Source of the DNA: Bacillus sp. SORGH_AS_0510
GTDB taxonomy: Bacteria; Bacillota; Bacilli; Bacillales; Cytobacillaceae
Direction of reading: 5' to 3'
Length of the DNA: 64,000 bases
NCBI RefSeq assembly: GCF_030818775.1
Contig: NZ_JAUTAU010000001.1
Span: 1,616,001-1,680,000, forward strand
The notes under the pieces were generated by a model. The model was not told where the DNA came from and did not search any database. It was given only the letters and a program-made list of their open reading frames with translations. Both the position numbers and the translations under genes were made by a program. Each line of letters starts with the position of its first letter. Position 1 is the stretch's first letter. Of this stretch, positions 18,436 through 27,901 are shown piece by piece.

Positions 18436-20199
18436 ATGCTACGAAAAACAAAAATCGTGTGTACGATTGGTCCTGCTAGTGAAAGTGTTGAAAAATTAAC
18501 TCAATTAATTAATTCTGGGATGAATGTTGCTCGTTTGAATTTTTCTCACGGGGATTTTGAAGAACATGGTGCTCGAATTAGAAATATTCGAGAAGCCTCA
18601 AAACAAACTGGAAAAACAGTAGCAATCCTGCTAGATACAAAAGGTCCAGAGATTCGTACGAACAATATGATGAATGGTGCAATTGAGCTTAAGGCTGGAG
18701 AAAATATCATTGTTTCCATGAATGAAGTGGAAGGAACTACTGAAAAATTCTCTGTTACATATCCAGGTTTAATTGATGATGTACATGTTGGCTCTAAAAT
18801 TCTCTTAGATGACGGCTTGATTGGTCTTGAAGTAACTGAGGTAAATAAATCTGCAAATGAAATCCACACAAAGATCTTGAATAGTGGAACATTAAAAAAT
18901 AAAAAAGGTGTTAACGTTCCGGGAGTATCGGTTAACCTACCGGGAATCACTGAAAAGGATACAAAAGATATTCTATTCGGAATTGAGCAAGGTATTGATT
19001 TCATCGCGGCATCTTTCGTTCGTCGTGCAAAAGATGTGTTAGAAATCCGCCAGCTTTTAGAGGAAAACAACGCTACACATATTCATATCATCCCTAAAAT
19101 TGAAAACCAAGAAGGTGTGGACAACATCGATGAAATCCTCGAAATTTCTGATGGTTTGATGGTTGCGCGTGGGGATCTTGGTGTAGAAATTCCAGCTGAA
19201 GAGGTTCCTCTTGTTCAAAAGATGTTAATTAAAAAATGTAATGCCCTTGGTAAACCGGTAATTACTGCTACACAAATGCTTGATTCGATGCAACGTAATC
19301 CAAGACCTACACGTGCGGAAGCTAGTGACGTTGCCAATGCTATTTTTGATGGTACGGATGCAATTATGTTATCAGGTGAAACGGCTGCTGGATTATACCC
19401 GGTTGAAGCTGTTCAAACAATGCACAATATTGCTTCAAGAGCTGAACAAGCATTAGACCATAAAGAAATTTTGTCTAACCGAAGTAAAGACACTGGCCAT
19501 AATTTGACGGATGCAATTGGACAATCAGTTGCGCATACAGCATTAAACCTAGAAGTAAATGCTATTATCACACCAACTGAAAGTGGACACACTGCAAGAA
19601 TGATTTCTAAGTATCGCTCAAAATCCCCTATTGTTGCTGTAACAGCTAATGACCATGTATGTCGTCGCTTATCTTTAGTATGGGGAGTGTATCCTCAAAT
19701 CGGAAGAATGGCTACAACTACTGATGAAATGCTTGATATCGCAGTAGAAGAGAGTGTTAACAGTGGAATTGTTAAGCATGGTGATTTAGTGGTTATCACT
19801 GCAGGAGTTCCTGTGGGTGAAGCTGGCACAACTAACTTAATGAAGATTCATGTAGTTGGCGATATTATTACTAAAGCACAAGGAATTGGACGCAAATCTG
19901 CATTTGGAAAAGTTGTCATTGCACATGATGCAAAGGAAGCTTTAGAAAAAGTAAAAGCGGGTTCTATTCTGGTCACACTTGGAACAGATCGTGATATGGT
20001 TCCTGCATTAGAAAAATGTGCGGCTCTAATTACACAAGAGGGCGGATTAACCAGCCATGCAGCAGTTGTCGGTCTAAACCTTGGAATCCCAGTTATTGTT
20101 GGGGTAGACAATGCATTGGAACTATTTAAAGAAGGTCAAGAAATCACAGTTGATTCAGCGAGAGGCGTTATTTACAACGGGCACGCTAGTGTTCTTTAA
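18436..20199 (+). CDS. pyk: Pyruvate kinase with C-terminal PEP-utiliser domain
   Basis: A 587-aa pyruvate kinase producing pyruvate and ATP from PEP. Residues 1-345 hold the barrel and B domain ([15 protein letters not shown]; substrate motif [23 protein letters not shown]), 355-470 the allosteric C domain. Residues about 480-587 are the extra domain of Bacillus and Staphylococcus enzymes, with the TSH phosphohistidine-type loop [26 protein letters not shown] precedes the ATG. Second gene of the pfkA-pyk operon, closed by a terminator. Confidence 0.97.
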   Translation: MLRKTKIVCTIGPASESVEKLTQLINSGMNVARLNFSHGDFEEHGARIRNIREASKQTGKTVAILLDTKGPEIRTNNMMNGAIELKAGENIIVSMNEVEGTTEKFSVTYPGLIDDVHVGSKILLDDGLIGLEVTEVNKSANEIHTKILNSGTLKNKKGVNVPGVSVNLPGITEKDTKDILFGIEQGIDFIAASFVRRAKDVLEIRQLLEENNATHIHIIPKIENQEGVDNIDEILEISDGLMVARGDLGVEIPAEEVPLVQKMLIKKCNALGKPVITATQMLDSMQRNPRPTRAEASDVANAIFDGTDAIMLSGETAAGLYPVEAVQTMHNIASRAEQALDHKEILSNRSKDTGHNLTDAIGQSVAHTALNLEVNAIITPTESGHTARMISKYRSKSPIVAVTANDHVCRRLSLVWGVYPQIGRMATTTDEMLDIAVEESVNSGIVKHGDLVVITAGVPVGEAGTTNLMKIHVVGDIITKAQGIGRKSAFGKVVIAHDAKEALEKVKAGSILVTLGTDRDMVPALEKCAALITQEGGLTSHAAVVGLNLGIPVIVGVDNALELFKEGQEITVDSARGVIYNGHASVL

Positions 20200-20205
20200 T
20201 AAAGA

Positions 20206-20233
20206 AAAAAGAGGCTGATTCAGCCTCTTTTTC
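20206..20233 (+). terminator. pfkA-pyk terminator
   Basis: AAAGAGGCTG / CAGCCTCTTT stem with ATT loop, then TTC and more T. Confidence 0.85.
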
Positions 20234-20300
20234 TTTATTGAAAACTAAATCATCACCAATCGTAATACAATAGAAATATGCCATTGGAAGGGGAGTTAAT

Positions 20301-20687
20301 ATGCGGTATTTATTTTTGTTGATCATTATCGTTCCAACGATTGATATTGGGCTTCTACTTCTGTCTGGAAAAACGATAGGCTTTTGGCCAACTTTTGCAA
20401 TCATCTTATCAACGGGCGTCCTTGGTGCCTATATGGCAAAGCGAGAAGGAATGCAGACGATTAAGAGGGCAAGAGAACAGCTACAATATGGAGAGATCCC
20501 TGGTGAGGCCGTTTTAGATGGAATATGTATTATCATCGGCGGAACACTCTTAATTACACCTGGATTCGTTACTGATATTACAGGATTTTTATTACTATTC
20601 CCACTAACAAGACAACCATTTAAATACCTCCTGAAGACCCTATGGCGAAGAAGAATAGATAAAGGGAACATAAAAATCATAAAATAA
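20301..20687 (+). CDS. fxsA: FxsA family membrane protein
   Basis: A 128-aa FxsA (YtzA) protein with three hydrophobic segments: residues 1-20, 26-45 and 73-100, containing the family stretch LITPGFVTDITGFLLL. The C-terminus is basic and cytoplasmic. The E. coli member relieves exclusion of phage T7 by F; the Bacillus role is unknown. Same place, after pyk, as B. subtilis ytzA. A family B repeat starts 11 bases after the stop. Confidence 0.9.
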   Translation: MRYLFLLIIIVPTIDIGLLLLSGKTIGFWPTFAIILSTGVLGAYMAKREGMQTIKRAREQLQYGEIPGEAVLDGICIIIGGTLLITPGFVTDITGFLLLFPLTRQPFKYLLKTLWRRRIDKGNIKIIK

Positions 20688-20697
20688 GGCTGAGAAA

Positions 20698-20870
20698 AAA
20701 CATTGTTGAATTTTTATACCCTGTTGATTGGAGCGGAAGGAGCGAAGACTCCTGTGGGAGTATGGTTCAGGGGAGACCCCGCAGGCGCGTTTCTCCGAGT
20801 AGGCTCACCGAAACACCCACGAACCGCTCGCTCCTGGAGCGGAAATCAACAGGCACGTTTACCAGAGCCT
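20698..20870 (+). repeat. Family B structured repeat, copy 2
   Basis: Same architecture as copy 1, but the inner arm is GGAGCGA paired with TCGCTCC instead of GGCACGA/TCGTGCC, a compensated change of several bases. It lies between the fxsA stop and the shared terminator, so it is likely transcribed with fxsA. Confidence 0.85.
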
Positions 20871-20879
20871 AAAATAAAA

Positions 20880-20918
20880 CAACGTCAGCTGCATGAGGGC
20901 AGACTGACGTTTTTTTAT
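20880..20918. terminator. Bidirectional terminator between fxsA and ytvI
   Basis: AACGTCAG...CTGACGTT stem with an inner CTGC/GCAG pair, seven T on the plus side and a T-rich stretch on the minus side, between convergent genes. Confidence 0.85.
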
Positions 20919-20923
20919 TATAT

Positions 20924-22033
20924 CTATTTTCCTTTTATAAATGCCCACATATCATGAAACACATTGGCGCGGTACAGAGTGCTTATGATAACTAGGGTTA
21001 CGGGACCAACGATTAATCCCAAAAAACCAATGGTTTTAAATCCGACAAATAAGGCGATTAGGGTAGCAAGTGGATCAAGCCCAATATTTGAGGAGAGAAT
21101 CTTTGGCTCCATTATTTGTCTTTGAACGAGCACAATAATATAAAGAACACCTAATCCAATGGCTAGAGCCATATTTCCTGAAATAGCAGAATAAATAATC
21201 CAAGGTACGAACACAACGCCTGTTCCAAGGTACGGAATAATATCGACAATGCCTGTTAGAAGCGCAATGGTAATCGCATAATCCACCCTTAGGATTAGCA
21301 ATCCAATAAGAATGATAACCGTTGTGATTGAGATTAGTGTTAGTTGGGCTTTTATAAAACCAAATAATGCTTTTTTTAGGTCAATAAAAACCGTTTGTCC
21401 GCTAGTTTTTGCCCTTTCAGGTAAAAGTTTGCCTCCTATGGTGGATAAACGATACCAATCTTTACTAATAAAGAAGGTAGCCAATAAAGAGAAGATTATG
21501 ACGGTAGCAGCATTTGGGAACCAGGATAAAATATTAGGAATATTTCCGAACAATCCTTGGATAAATGAACCTACAGTTGTTCCAATCCTTTTTCCCACAT
21601 TTTGAATATTTCCGATGATGGTATTCTGCTGACCTGCATCGAGCTTATTAAATACACTCGTTAATTGATTATAGAGGGGGATAATCTGGCCCGTAAAATA
21701 GTTCTCGATATATTCTATTAGTGTATCAAGATGCTCTGGAACAACTTTTGCCAAGTAGGCAGCCCCTGAGACAATTTCAGCTACTAGAAGGGTAACTAAT
21801 CCTGCGAAAAAGGCAAAGATAATGATGAGACCAATGAGAACGGCTAGAGCACGCGGCATTTTTACCTTGTGTTCAAAAAAATTGACGAGAGGATTAATTA
21901 AAAAGGCGATAACGAGACCAATTAAAAATGGATATGTAACTTTTGACAAATAATAAAAAGAGTATAGTGCTAAGACAATGGCGCCGATTACTAGAACAAA
22001 TCGAATAGTTCGGTTTATGTACTTAACGTTCAA
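20924..22033 (-). CDS. ytvI: Sporulation integral membrane protein YtvI (AI-2E transporter family)
   Basis: A 369-aa polytopic membrane protein of the UPF0118/AI-2E exporter superfamily, with about eight hydrophobic segments arranged as two near the N-terminus (residues 9-50), one at 60-85, and a group from 150 to 350. The conserved end motif IMEPKILSSNIGLDPLATL is present. The family includes ion and signal exporters; YtvI is linked to sporulation in B. subtilis, transport substrate unknown. TTG 22033 is 7 bases after AGAGGAGG and gives the usual length; the longer frame from 22081 runs through the SD. Confidence 0.88.
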   Translation of the reverse strand: MNVKYINRTIRFVLVIGAIVLALYSFYYLSKVTYPFLIGLVIAFLINPLVNFFEHKVKMPRALAVLIGLIIIFAFFAGLVTLLVAEIVSGAAYLAKVVPEHLDTLIEYIENYFTGQIIPLYNQLTSVFNKLDAGQQNTIIGNIQNVGKRIGTTVGSFIQGLFGNIPNILSWFPNAATVIIFSLLATFFISKDWYRLSTIGGKLLPERAKTSGQTVFIDLKKALFGFIKAQLTLISITTVIILIGLLILRVDYAITIALLTGIVDIIPYLGTGVVFVPWIIYSAISGNMALAIGLGVLYIIVLVQRQIMEPKILSSNIGLDPLATLIALFVGFKTIGFLGLIVGPVTLVIISTLYRANVFHDMWAFIKGK

Positions 22034-22239
22034 AAGCAAACCTCCTCTTATAAAATTGAACCTATTGTAATAGTTTAACATTTTTCTGAAGAAAACTGCA
22101 TAATTTTCCAGTTATTCTCTCGTCTTTAATCTTTCTACGAAAAATATCTGAAAATGTTTCAGTATGATACAAATCTAATGCTACATTTCACCTCAATTAG
22201 GTTATTATGGTACGATAATTTCAACAGGAGGGTGATCGA

Positions 22240-22701
22240 ATGGTTAGTGAATCCTTACTTTTTCTTTTATTGCTGTTGGTTATTGGTTTTATAGCTAAGA
22301 ATAGTTCGTTAATGTTGGCTGTTGGAGTGCTACTTATATTGAAAGCTGGCGGGTTGGATTCGAAGTCCTTTTCCTTTTTGCAATCAAAAGGAATCAATTG
22401 GGGAGTGACAATTATAACGATTGCTGTCCTGGCACCAATTGCTAGCGGGGAGATAGGATTTAAAGATCTTACAAGTGCATTTAAGTCTTCGTATGCCTGG
22501 ATTGCATTAATAGCGGGAATGGCTGTTGCTTTACTTGCAAAAGGAGGTGTGAAGTTACTTGCGGATGATCCTCAAATAACAACTGCATTAGTATTAGGAA
22601 CCATTCTTTCGGTTTCTCTTTTTAAAGGAGTTGCAGTAGGCCCTTTAATTGGTGCCGGCATTGCCTATGCAGCGATGAAAGTATTTAGTTTTTTTTCATA
22701 A
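22240..22701 (+). CDS. ytwI: UPF0756 membrane protein YtwI
   Basis: A 153-aa DUF441 family protein with four to five hydrophobic helices (residues 4-18, 22-38, 50-68, 82-102, 108-150). No charged catalytic motif; function unknown for the family. ATG follows GGAGGGTGA. It diverges from ytvI and lies before citZ, as in B. subtilis. Confidence 0.88.
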   Translation: MVSESLLFLLLLLVIGFIAKNSSLMLAVGVLLILKAGGLDSKSFSFLQSKGINWGVTIITIAVLAPIASGEIGFKDLTSAFKSSYAWIALIAGMAVALLAKGGVKLLADDPQITTALVLGTILSVSLFKGVAVGPLIGAGIAYAAMKVFSFFS

Positions 22702-22715
22702 TAGGATTGTAGAAA

Positions 22716-22852
22716 TTCGGCTTTGAGAATTGTCCAGCTCCAGCGCCTAGTCCCTCGGGTCAAATAACCTTCGGCAAGAAAAGTCAAAGGGTAGACTTTT
22801 CTTGCCGAAGAACATTTGCCTGTCGGAACTGACCAAGGCGCTTCCGCTTTTC
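22716..22852 (+). repeat. Family A structured repeat, copy 2
   Basis: Same fold as copy 1. The stem AGCCCC/GGGGCT of other copies is here AGTCCC...GGAACT, so the AGC/GCT pair has changed to AGT/ACT together. It ends 54 bp before the citZ -35. Confidence 0.85.
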
Positions 22853-22905
22853 CTATTAGATTTTTTTTGAAATAATATTTTTTTCGATTTTTCGACGCCT
22901 TTTCA

Positions 22906-22955
22906 TTCACAAAAATCTGATAATTGTTTATAATAGGCTTGTAAGCGTATCCTTT
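22906..22955 (+). promoter_or_regulatory. citZ promoter with CcpA-type (cre) and possible CcpC sites
   Basis: TTCACA (22906-22911), 17 bases, TATAAT (22929-22934). Between the elements is ATAATTGTTTAT (22921-22932 region), resembling the ATAA/TTAT dyad bound by CcpC. Covering the predicted start is TTGTAAGCGTATCCT (22939-22953), matching the cre consensus at the left half and centre CG with two mismatches on the right. B. subtilis citZ is repressed by CcpA and CcpC. Confidence 0.55.
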
Positions 22956-23209
22956 TCTACATAAACCATATATATATGCTGAATTACTTGTAAAATAATT
23001 TTTTCATTGTGATTGAAAGGGCATACATCTACTTGTGTCTATCCCGAGCAATCGCTCAGTTAGTTTAACTGATTAAGACATAAGGTAGAGTACTATACTC
23101 AGATAGTACCTTTTGTCGTCTGAATCATCCATGTTGAACAGTTAAGGGGATTTTATTTTTACGGTGTTTTTTCCTAAGGGGAAATTAAGAATGTGAGGAG
23201 AGATTGATT
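22941..23209 (+). other. Long structured 5' leader of citZ
   Basis: About 270 nt between predicted start and citZ. Hairpins: GAGC/GCTC (23046-23057), TCAGTTA/TAACTGA (23056-23072), which shares two bases with the first so that the two compete, and GTACTAT/ATAGTAC (23090-23109) followed by CTTTT. No reading frame. As I recall, B. subtilis aconitase binds the citZ leader RNA, which makes a control role plausible. Confidence 0.45.
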
Positions 23210-24328
23210 ATGACAGTAACACGCGGTCTTGAAGGGGTAGTGGCAACAACTTCTTCCATCAGCTCTATTATTGATGACACGCTAACATATGTTGGCTATG
23301 ACATCGATGATTTAGCTAAGAATGCAAGCTTTGAGGAAGTTATTTATTTATTATGGCACCGCCAACTGCCAAATGCAGAACAATTAGCTGAATTAAAGCA
23401 GCAGCTTGCTGAAAATGCTGCACTTCCACAAGAAGTGATTGAGCATTTTAAAATGTACCCAATCAATAAAGTACACCCAATGGCGGCACTTCGTTCAGCT
23501 GTTTCACTTCTAGGTTTATACGATGACGAAGCAGATTTAATGGAGCCTGATGCTAACTATCGAAAAGCAGTTAGACTTCAAGCAAAAATGCCTGCCATCG
23601 TTACTACATTTGCTCGTGTAAGAAAAGGTCTTGATCCAATTGCTCCAAGAAAGGATTTAAGCTTTGCTGCTAACTTCCTTTACATGTTAACAGGAGAAGT
23701 GCCAAAGGACATTGCTGTTGAAGCAATTGATAAAGCGCTTGTCTTACATGCTGACCATGAATTAAATGCTTCCACTTTTACTGCACGTGTGTGTGTGGCT
23801 ACATTGTCTGATGTATACTCTGGAGTAACTGCTGCAATCGGTGCCTTAAAGGGACCTCTTCATGGAGGAGCAAATGAAGCTGTAATGAAGATGCTTACGG
23901 AAATTGGAACAATTGAAAATGTTGATCCATATGTTCGCGGGAAACTTGAAAAGAAAGAAAAAATTATGGGCTTTGGTCACAGAGTGTACCGTCAAGGTGA
24001 TCCACGTGCAAAGCACTTAAAAGAAATGTCTAAGAAATTAACAGAGCTAACTGGTGAACCTCATTGGTATGATATGTCTGTTAAAATTGAAGGCATTGTT
24101 ACTGGCGAGAAGAAGCTTCCGCCTAACGTTGATTTCTATTCTGCATCTGTTTACCACAGCTTAGGAATTGACCATGATTTAATGACGCCAATCTTTGCTG
24201 TCAGCCGTGTTTCTGGCTGGTTGGCACATATTTTAGAACAATATGATAACAATCGTTTAATCCGTCCAAGAGCAGAATACACTGGTCCTGGAATGCAAAA
24301 ATATGTTCCAATCGAAGAAAGAGTTTAA
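23210..24328 (+). CDS. citZ: Citrate synthase
   Basis: A 372-aa type I-size citrate synthase condensing oxaloacetate and acetyl-CoA. Catalytic residues are visible: His in GPLHGGANEA (about 222), His in GFGHRVYRQGDPRA (about 260) and Asp in NVDFYSASVYHSLGI (about 310). Length equals B. subtilis CitZ. GAGGAG is 9 bases before ATG 23210; an upstream in-frame TTG at 23204 is too close to it. First gene of citZ-icd-mdh. Confidence 0.97.
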   Translation: MTVTRGLEGVVATTSSISSIIDDTLTYVGYDIDDLAKNASFEEVIYLLWHRQLPNAEQLAELKQQLAENAALPQEVIEHFKMYPINKVHPMAALRSAVSLLGLYDDEADLMEPDANYRKAVRLQAKMPAIVTTFARVRKGLDPIAPRKDLSFAANFLYMLTGEVPKDIAVEAIDKALVLHADHELNASTFTARVCVATLSDVYSGVTAAIGALKGPLHGGANEAVMKMLTEIGTIENVDPYVRGKLEKKEKIMGFGHRVYRQGDPRAKHLKEMSKKLTELTGEPHWYDMSVKIEGIVTGEKKLPPNVDFYSASVYHSLGIDHDLMTPIFAVSRVSGWLAHILEQYDNNRLIRPRAEYTGPGMQKYVPIEERV

Positions 24329-24375
24329 TATTTTACTTTTTTTCGAAAAATTGGTTCAATATGATAGAATGAATT

Positions 24376-24404
24376 AAAGGTTAGAGGGAGACTCTCTAAC
24401 CTTT
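24376..24404 (+). other. Intercistronic hairpin between citZ and icd
   Basis: An 11-bp perfect stem AAAGGTTAGAG / CTCTAACCTTT with a 7-base loop, not followed by T residues. Likely an mRNA stability or processing element, as citZ mRNA differs in level from icd-mdh in Bacillus; the role is inference. Confidence 0.6.
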
Positions 24405-24471
24405 GATTAAGATGTTTGTTAGTGAACGAACAAAATTCATAGTTTTTTACATACTAGGAGGGAGAACAACT

Positions 24472-25740
24472 ATGCAAGGCGAAAAAATTTCAGTTAAAAA
24501 TGGTGTACTAAACGTACCAAACAACCCAATCATCCCATTCATCGAAGGTGACGGTATTGGACCAGATATTTGGGCCGCTTCTGAAAGAGTATTAGATGCA
24601 GCGGTTGAAAAGGCATATAAAGGCGAGCGCAAAATTGTTTGGAAAGAAGTTCTAGCTGGAGAAAAAGCATTCAACCAAACAGGTGAATGGCTTCCATCAG
24701 AAACACTTGATGTAATCAACGAATACTTGATTGCGATCAAAGGTCCACTAACTACTCCTGTCGGCGGTGGAATTCGTTCATTAAACGTTGCTCTACGTCA
24801 AGAGTTAGACTTGTTTGTATGCTTACGTCCAGTAAGATGGTTTGAAGGTGTACCTTCACCAGTTAAGCGTCCTCAAGATACAGATATGGTAATCTTCCGT
24901 GAAAACACTGAAGATATTTATGCTGGTATCGAATATGAAAAAGGATCAGAAGCAGTTCAAAAATTAATCAACTTCCTACAAAATGAAATGGGAGTAAATA
25001 AAATCAGATTCCCTGAGACTTCAGGTATCGGTATCAAGCCTGTTTCAGAGGAAGGTACTTCCCGTCTTGTACGTTCTGCTATTAACTATGCAATCAAAGA
25101 AGGCCGTAAGTCTCTTACACTAGTGCATAAAGGTAACATCATGAAGTACACCGAGGGTGCTTTTAAAAACTGGGGTTACGAGCTTGCAGAAAAAGAATTT
25201 GGAGATAAAGTATTCACTTGGGCTCAATACGACCGCATTAAAGCTGAGCAAGGCGTAGATGCTGCAAACAAGGCACAATCAGAAGCAGAAGCTGCTGGTA
25301 AAATCATCGTAAAAGATGCGATTGCTGATATCTTCTTACAACAAATTCTTACTCGCCCACGTGAGTTTGATGTAGTTGCTACAATGAACTTAAACGGAGA
25401 CTATATTTCTGATGCTCTTGCAGCACAAGTTGGTGGAATTGGTATTGCTCCAGGAGCAAACATCAACTATGAAACAGGACATGCTATTTTCGAAGCTACA
25501 CACGGTACTGCTCCTAAATACGCAGGTCTTGATAAAGTAAACCCTTCTTCTGTGATCTTATCAGGTGTTTTAATGCTTGAGCACTTAGGTTGGAATGAAG
25601 CAGCAGATATGGTCATAAAATCAGTTGAGAAGACAATTTCATCTAAAGTTGTTACTTACGATTTCGCTCGTTTGATGGAAGGCGCAACTGAAGTAAAAAC
25701 ATCTGAATTTGCAGATGAATTAATTAAGAACATGGAATAA
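24472..25740 (+). CDS. icd: NADP-dependent isocitrate dehydrogenase
   Basis: A 422-aa enzyme, the same size as B. subtilis Icd (423 aa), converting isocitrate to 2-oxoglutarate with NADPH. Features: [11 protein letters not shown] near residue 25, substrate/regulatory serine in [18 protein letters not shown] (about 104), NADP loop [19 protein letters not shown] precedes ATG 24472; the frame's upstream extension is not conserved. Middle gene of the citZ-icd-mdh cluster. Confidence 0.97.
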   Translation: MQGEKISVKNGVLNVPNNPIIPFIEGDGIGPDIWAASERVLDAAVEKAYKGERKIVWKEVLAGEKAFNQTGEWLPSETLDVINEYLIAIKGPLTTPVGGGIRSLNVALRQELDLFVCLRPVRWFEGVPSPVKRPQDTDMVIFRENTEDIYAGIEYEKGSEAVQKLINFLQNEMGVNKIRFPETSGIGIKPVSEEGTSRLVRSAINYAIKEGRKSLTLVHKGNIMKYTEGAFKNWGYELAEKEFGDKVFTWAQYDRIKAEQGVDAANKAQSEAEAAGKIIVKDAIADIFLQQILTRPREFDVVATMNLNGDYISDALAAQVGGIGIAPGANINYETGHAIFEATHGTAPKYAGLDKVNPSSVILSGVLMLEHLGWNEAADMVIKSVEKTISSKVVTYDFARLMEGATEVKTSEFADELIKNME

Positions 25741-25781
25741 TCTAAGCGGAATACCTGCTTAAACAAGAATAGTTGAAAATT

Positions 25782-25808
25782 AACAGGGCTGTTATAAACA
25801 GCCCTGTT
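25782..25808 (+). other. Perfect hairpin between icd and mdh
   Basis: AACAGGGCTGTT / AACAGCCCTGTT, 12 bp with a 3-base minimal loop, followed by AATTAAATATT rather than a T run. Could be a partial terminator or mRNA-stabilising element. Confidence 0.6.
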
Positions 25809-25848
25809 AATTAAATATTATCTCATTACATAAAAGGGGAGAGTCACA

Positions 25849-26787
25849 ATGTCATTAAAACGTAAAAAGGTTTCGGTAATTGGCAGCGGATTCACAGGTG
25901 CGACAACAGCATTTTTGCTTGCACAAAAAGAGCTAGGTGATGTAGTTTTAGTTGATATTCCTCAAATGGAAAACCCAACTAAAGGTAAAGCATTAGATAT
26001 GCTTGAAGCAAGCCCTGTTCAAGGCTTCGACTCAAACATTACTGGTACATCTAATTACGAAGACACACGCGATTCTGATATTGTAGTTATTACTGCAGGT
26101 ATTGCACGTAAACCAGGCATGAGCCGTGATGATTTAGTGCAGACAAACCAAAAGGTCATGAAAAGTGTAACCCAGGAGATTGTGAAATTTTCTCCAAACT
26201 GTACTATTCTTGTTTTGACGAACCCTGTTGATGCTATGACATACACAGTATTTAAAGAGTCTGGATTCCCTAAGAACCGGGTAATCGGTCAATCAGGTGT
26301 TCTTGATACTGCCCGTTTCCGTACATTTGTTGCGCAAGAATTAAATCTTTCTGTAAAAGATATTACAGGCTTTGTTCTTGGTGGTCACGGAGATGACATG
26401 GTACCATTAGTTCGTTATTCTTATGCAGGTGGTATTCCATTAGAAACACTTATTCCAAAAGATCGTTTAGAAGCAATTGTTGAACGTACTAGAAAAGGTG
26501 GCGGCGAAATCGTAAACCTTCTTGGTAACGGTAGTGCCTACTATGCACCTGCTGCTTCATTAGTAGAAATGTGTGAAGCGATTCTAAAAGACCAACGTCG
26601 CGTATTACCTTCCATTGCCTATCTAGAAGGAGAATTTGGCTACGAGGGTATTTACCTTGGGGTTCCAACCATCCTTGGAGCAAATGGTATTGAAAAGGTA
26701 ATTGAATTAGAACTTACTGCTGAAGAAAAAGCAGCGCTAGATAAGTCAGTTGAATCCGTTCGCAATGTAATGAACGTATTAGTATAA
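25849..26787 (+). CDS. mdh: Malate dehydrogenase
   Basis: A 312-aa lactate/malate dehydrogenase family enzyme oxidising malate to oxaloacetate with NAD. It has the Rossmann loop [11 protein letters not shown] (residues 12-22), substrate-binding arginines in [11 protein letters not shown] (about 85-95), and the catalytic His in [14 protein letters not shown] (about 180). AGGGGAGA precedes the ATG. Third gene of the TCA cluster; a clear terminator follows. Confidence 0.97.
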   Translation: MSLKRKKVSVIGSGFTGATTAFLLAQKELGDVVLVDIPQMENPTKGKALDMLEASPVQGFDSNITGTSNYEDTRDSDIVVITAGIARKPGMSRDDLVQTNQKVMKSVTQEIVKFSPNCTILVLTNPVDAMTYTVFKESGFPKNRVIGQSGVLDTARFRTFVAQELNLSVKDITGFVLGGHGDDMVPLVRYSYAGGIPLETLIPKDRLEAIVERTRKGGGEIVNLLGNGSAYYAPAASLVEMCEAILKDQRRVLPSIAYLEGEFGYEGIYLGVPTILGANGIEKVIELELTAEEKAALDKSVESVRNVMNVLV

Positions 26788-26800
26788 TAGAATGGAGCCA

Positions 26801-26827
26801 TTCGGGGTTATACAACCCCGAATTTCT
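26801..26827 (+). terminator. mdh terminator
   Basis: TTCGGGGTT / AACCCCGAA, 9-bp perfect stem, loop ATAC, then TTTCTC. Confidence 0.8.
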
Positions 26828-26842
26828 CTGTATTCATACTAG

Positions 26843-26992
26843 GAAAGTATAAAATTCGACTTTGAGAATTGTCCAGCTCCAGCGCCTAGCCCTTAGGGTC
26901 AAATAACCTTCGGCAATAAATGTCAAAGAGCAACTTTTCTTGCCGAAGAACATTTGCCTGTCGGGGCTAACCAAGGCGCTTCTGCTTTTCTA
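26843..26992 (+). repeat. Family A structured repeat, copy 3
   Basis: The copy includes the left flank GAAAGTATAAAATTCGAC also found at copies 4 and 6. Core stem slightly decayed on the left (TTCGGCAAT). It lies between mdh and the MaoC gene. Confidence 0.85.
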
Positions 26993-27027
26993 ATTATGTA
27001 ATCGCTTTCAATTAGGAGGTGCAATAG

Positions 27028-27504
27028 ATGCTTTTAGGAAAAAAAAGAAAGTTAGGCAGAAAGATAGAAGAAATAACGATTGGTGAAAAATTATCACTAA
27101 CAGAAAAAATAGAAGACAAGGATATCCTTCTTTATCTAGGATTAACAGATGATGCCAACCCTTTATACATACAACATGATTATGCATCACAAACACCATT
27201 TGAAAAACCGCTTGTACCAAGTATCATGCTAACCGGGATCATCACTTCGGCTATCTCTAAATACTTACCGGGCCCGGGAAGCCATGTAGTAAGCCAGGAA
27301 ATCGACTTTCCGAAGCCAGTTTACCATTACGGAACAATTGAATTTCTGTTTGAAGTCATTGATGTTCAAAACAAAGAACATACGATTCTCATCAGTGTTG
27401 TAGGAACCAATGAGAAAAACGAGACAGTCATTCAAGGAAAAATAAAAGTTTGCCCGCCACATCGCTTGCAAGATTTCCACGGAAAAGCATTAGAGAATTT
27501 TTAA
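27028..27504 (+). CDS. MaoC-like hot-dog dehydratase
   Basis: A 158-aa single hot-dog domain. The hydratase signature of (R)-specific enoyl-CoA hydratases, D-x-N-P-x-H-x-D, appears as DDANPLYIQHDYA (about residues 45-57), with the His displaced by two positions relative to the usual form, followed by LVPSIMLTGIITSAIS. The substrate is probably a 2-enoyl-acyl thioester. GGAGG precedes the ATG. It stands between mdh and phoP and has its own terminator. Specific function unknown. Confidence 0.82.
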   Translation: MLLGKKRKLGRKIEEITIGEKLSLTEKIEDKDILLYLGLTDDANPLYIQHDYASQTPFEKPLVPSIMLTGIITSAISKYLPGPGSHVVSQEIDFPKPVYHYGTIEFLFEVIDVQNKEHTILISVVGTNEKNETVIQGKIKVCPPHRLQDFHGKALENF

Positions 27505-27514
27505 TATCAGAATG

Positions 27515-27546
27515 AAAAGGAATGTGATTTGAACATTCCTTTTTTA
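27515..27546 (+). terminator. Terminator after the MaoC gene
   Basis: AAAAGGAATGT / ACATTCCTTTT stem, 7-base loop, then T run. Confidence 0.87.
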
Positions 27547-27553
27547 TATTATA

Positions 27554-27774
27554 TGAAAGTATAAAATTCGACTTTGAGAATTGTCCAGCTCCAGCGCCTA
27601 GCCAGTTTTCACCCTCAATACTCTACATTGAGTATCTTGTAACAATCATGGCTTGATAAAGCGATGATTGTTACAGCTCGGGTCAAATAACCTTCGGCAA
27701 GTAAAGTCAAAGAGCGACTTTTCTTACCGAAGAACATTTGCCTGTTGGGGTTGACCAAGGCGTTTGCGCTTTTC
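27554..27774 (+). repeat. Family A structured repeat, copy 4 (long form)
   Basis: A family A copy with a 73-bp extra module (27604-27676) placed after CCTAGCC. The module holds a 12-bp perfect inverted repeat TGTAACAATCAT / ATGATTGTTACA and a CTCAATAC-type palindrome. The same module is at 63308-63380 in copy 6. Confidence 0.85.
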
Positions 27775-27798
27775 TTATTTATTCATATACAAATACTT

Positions 27799-27815
27799 TG
27801 TTAATTTTTTGTAAA
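27799..27815 (-). promoter_or_regulatory. Candidate Pho box before phoP
   Basis: Read on the minus strand, TTTACA-N5-TTAACA are two tandem PhoP-type hexamers at 11-bp spacing. They lie about 85-100 bases before phoP, which is autoregulated in B. subtilis. Only two repeats are clear; strong boxes usually have four. Confidence 0.4.
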
Positions 27816-27901
27816 GATAATAGATGAGGGAGATGAATCTCTAGGAAATACCTTATCATTATTATTATAATGAAGATATCTTGTAATAACGGGGGATACT
27901 T

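Noticed and set aside
20703..20957. Open frames inside family B repeats (also 9414-9623 and 42059-42250)
   Set aside because: The same amino-acid stretches recur because the DNA repeat recurs; there is no SD and the sequence is explained by the fold.
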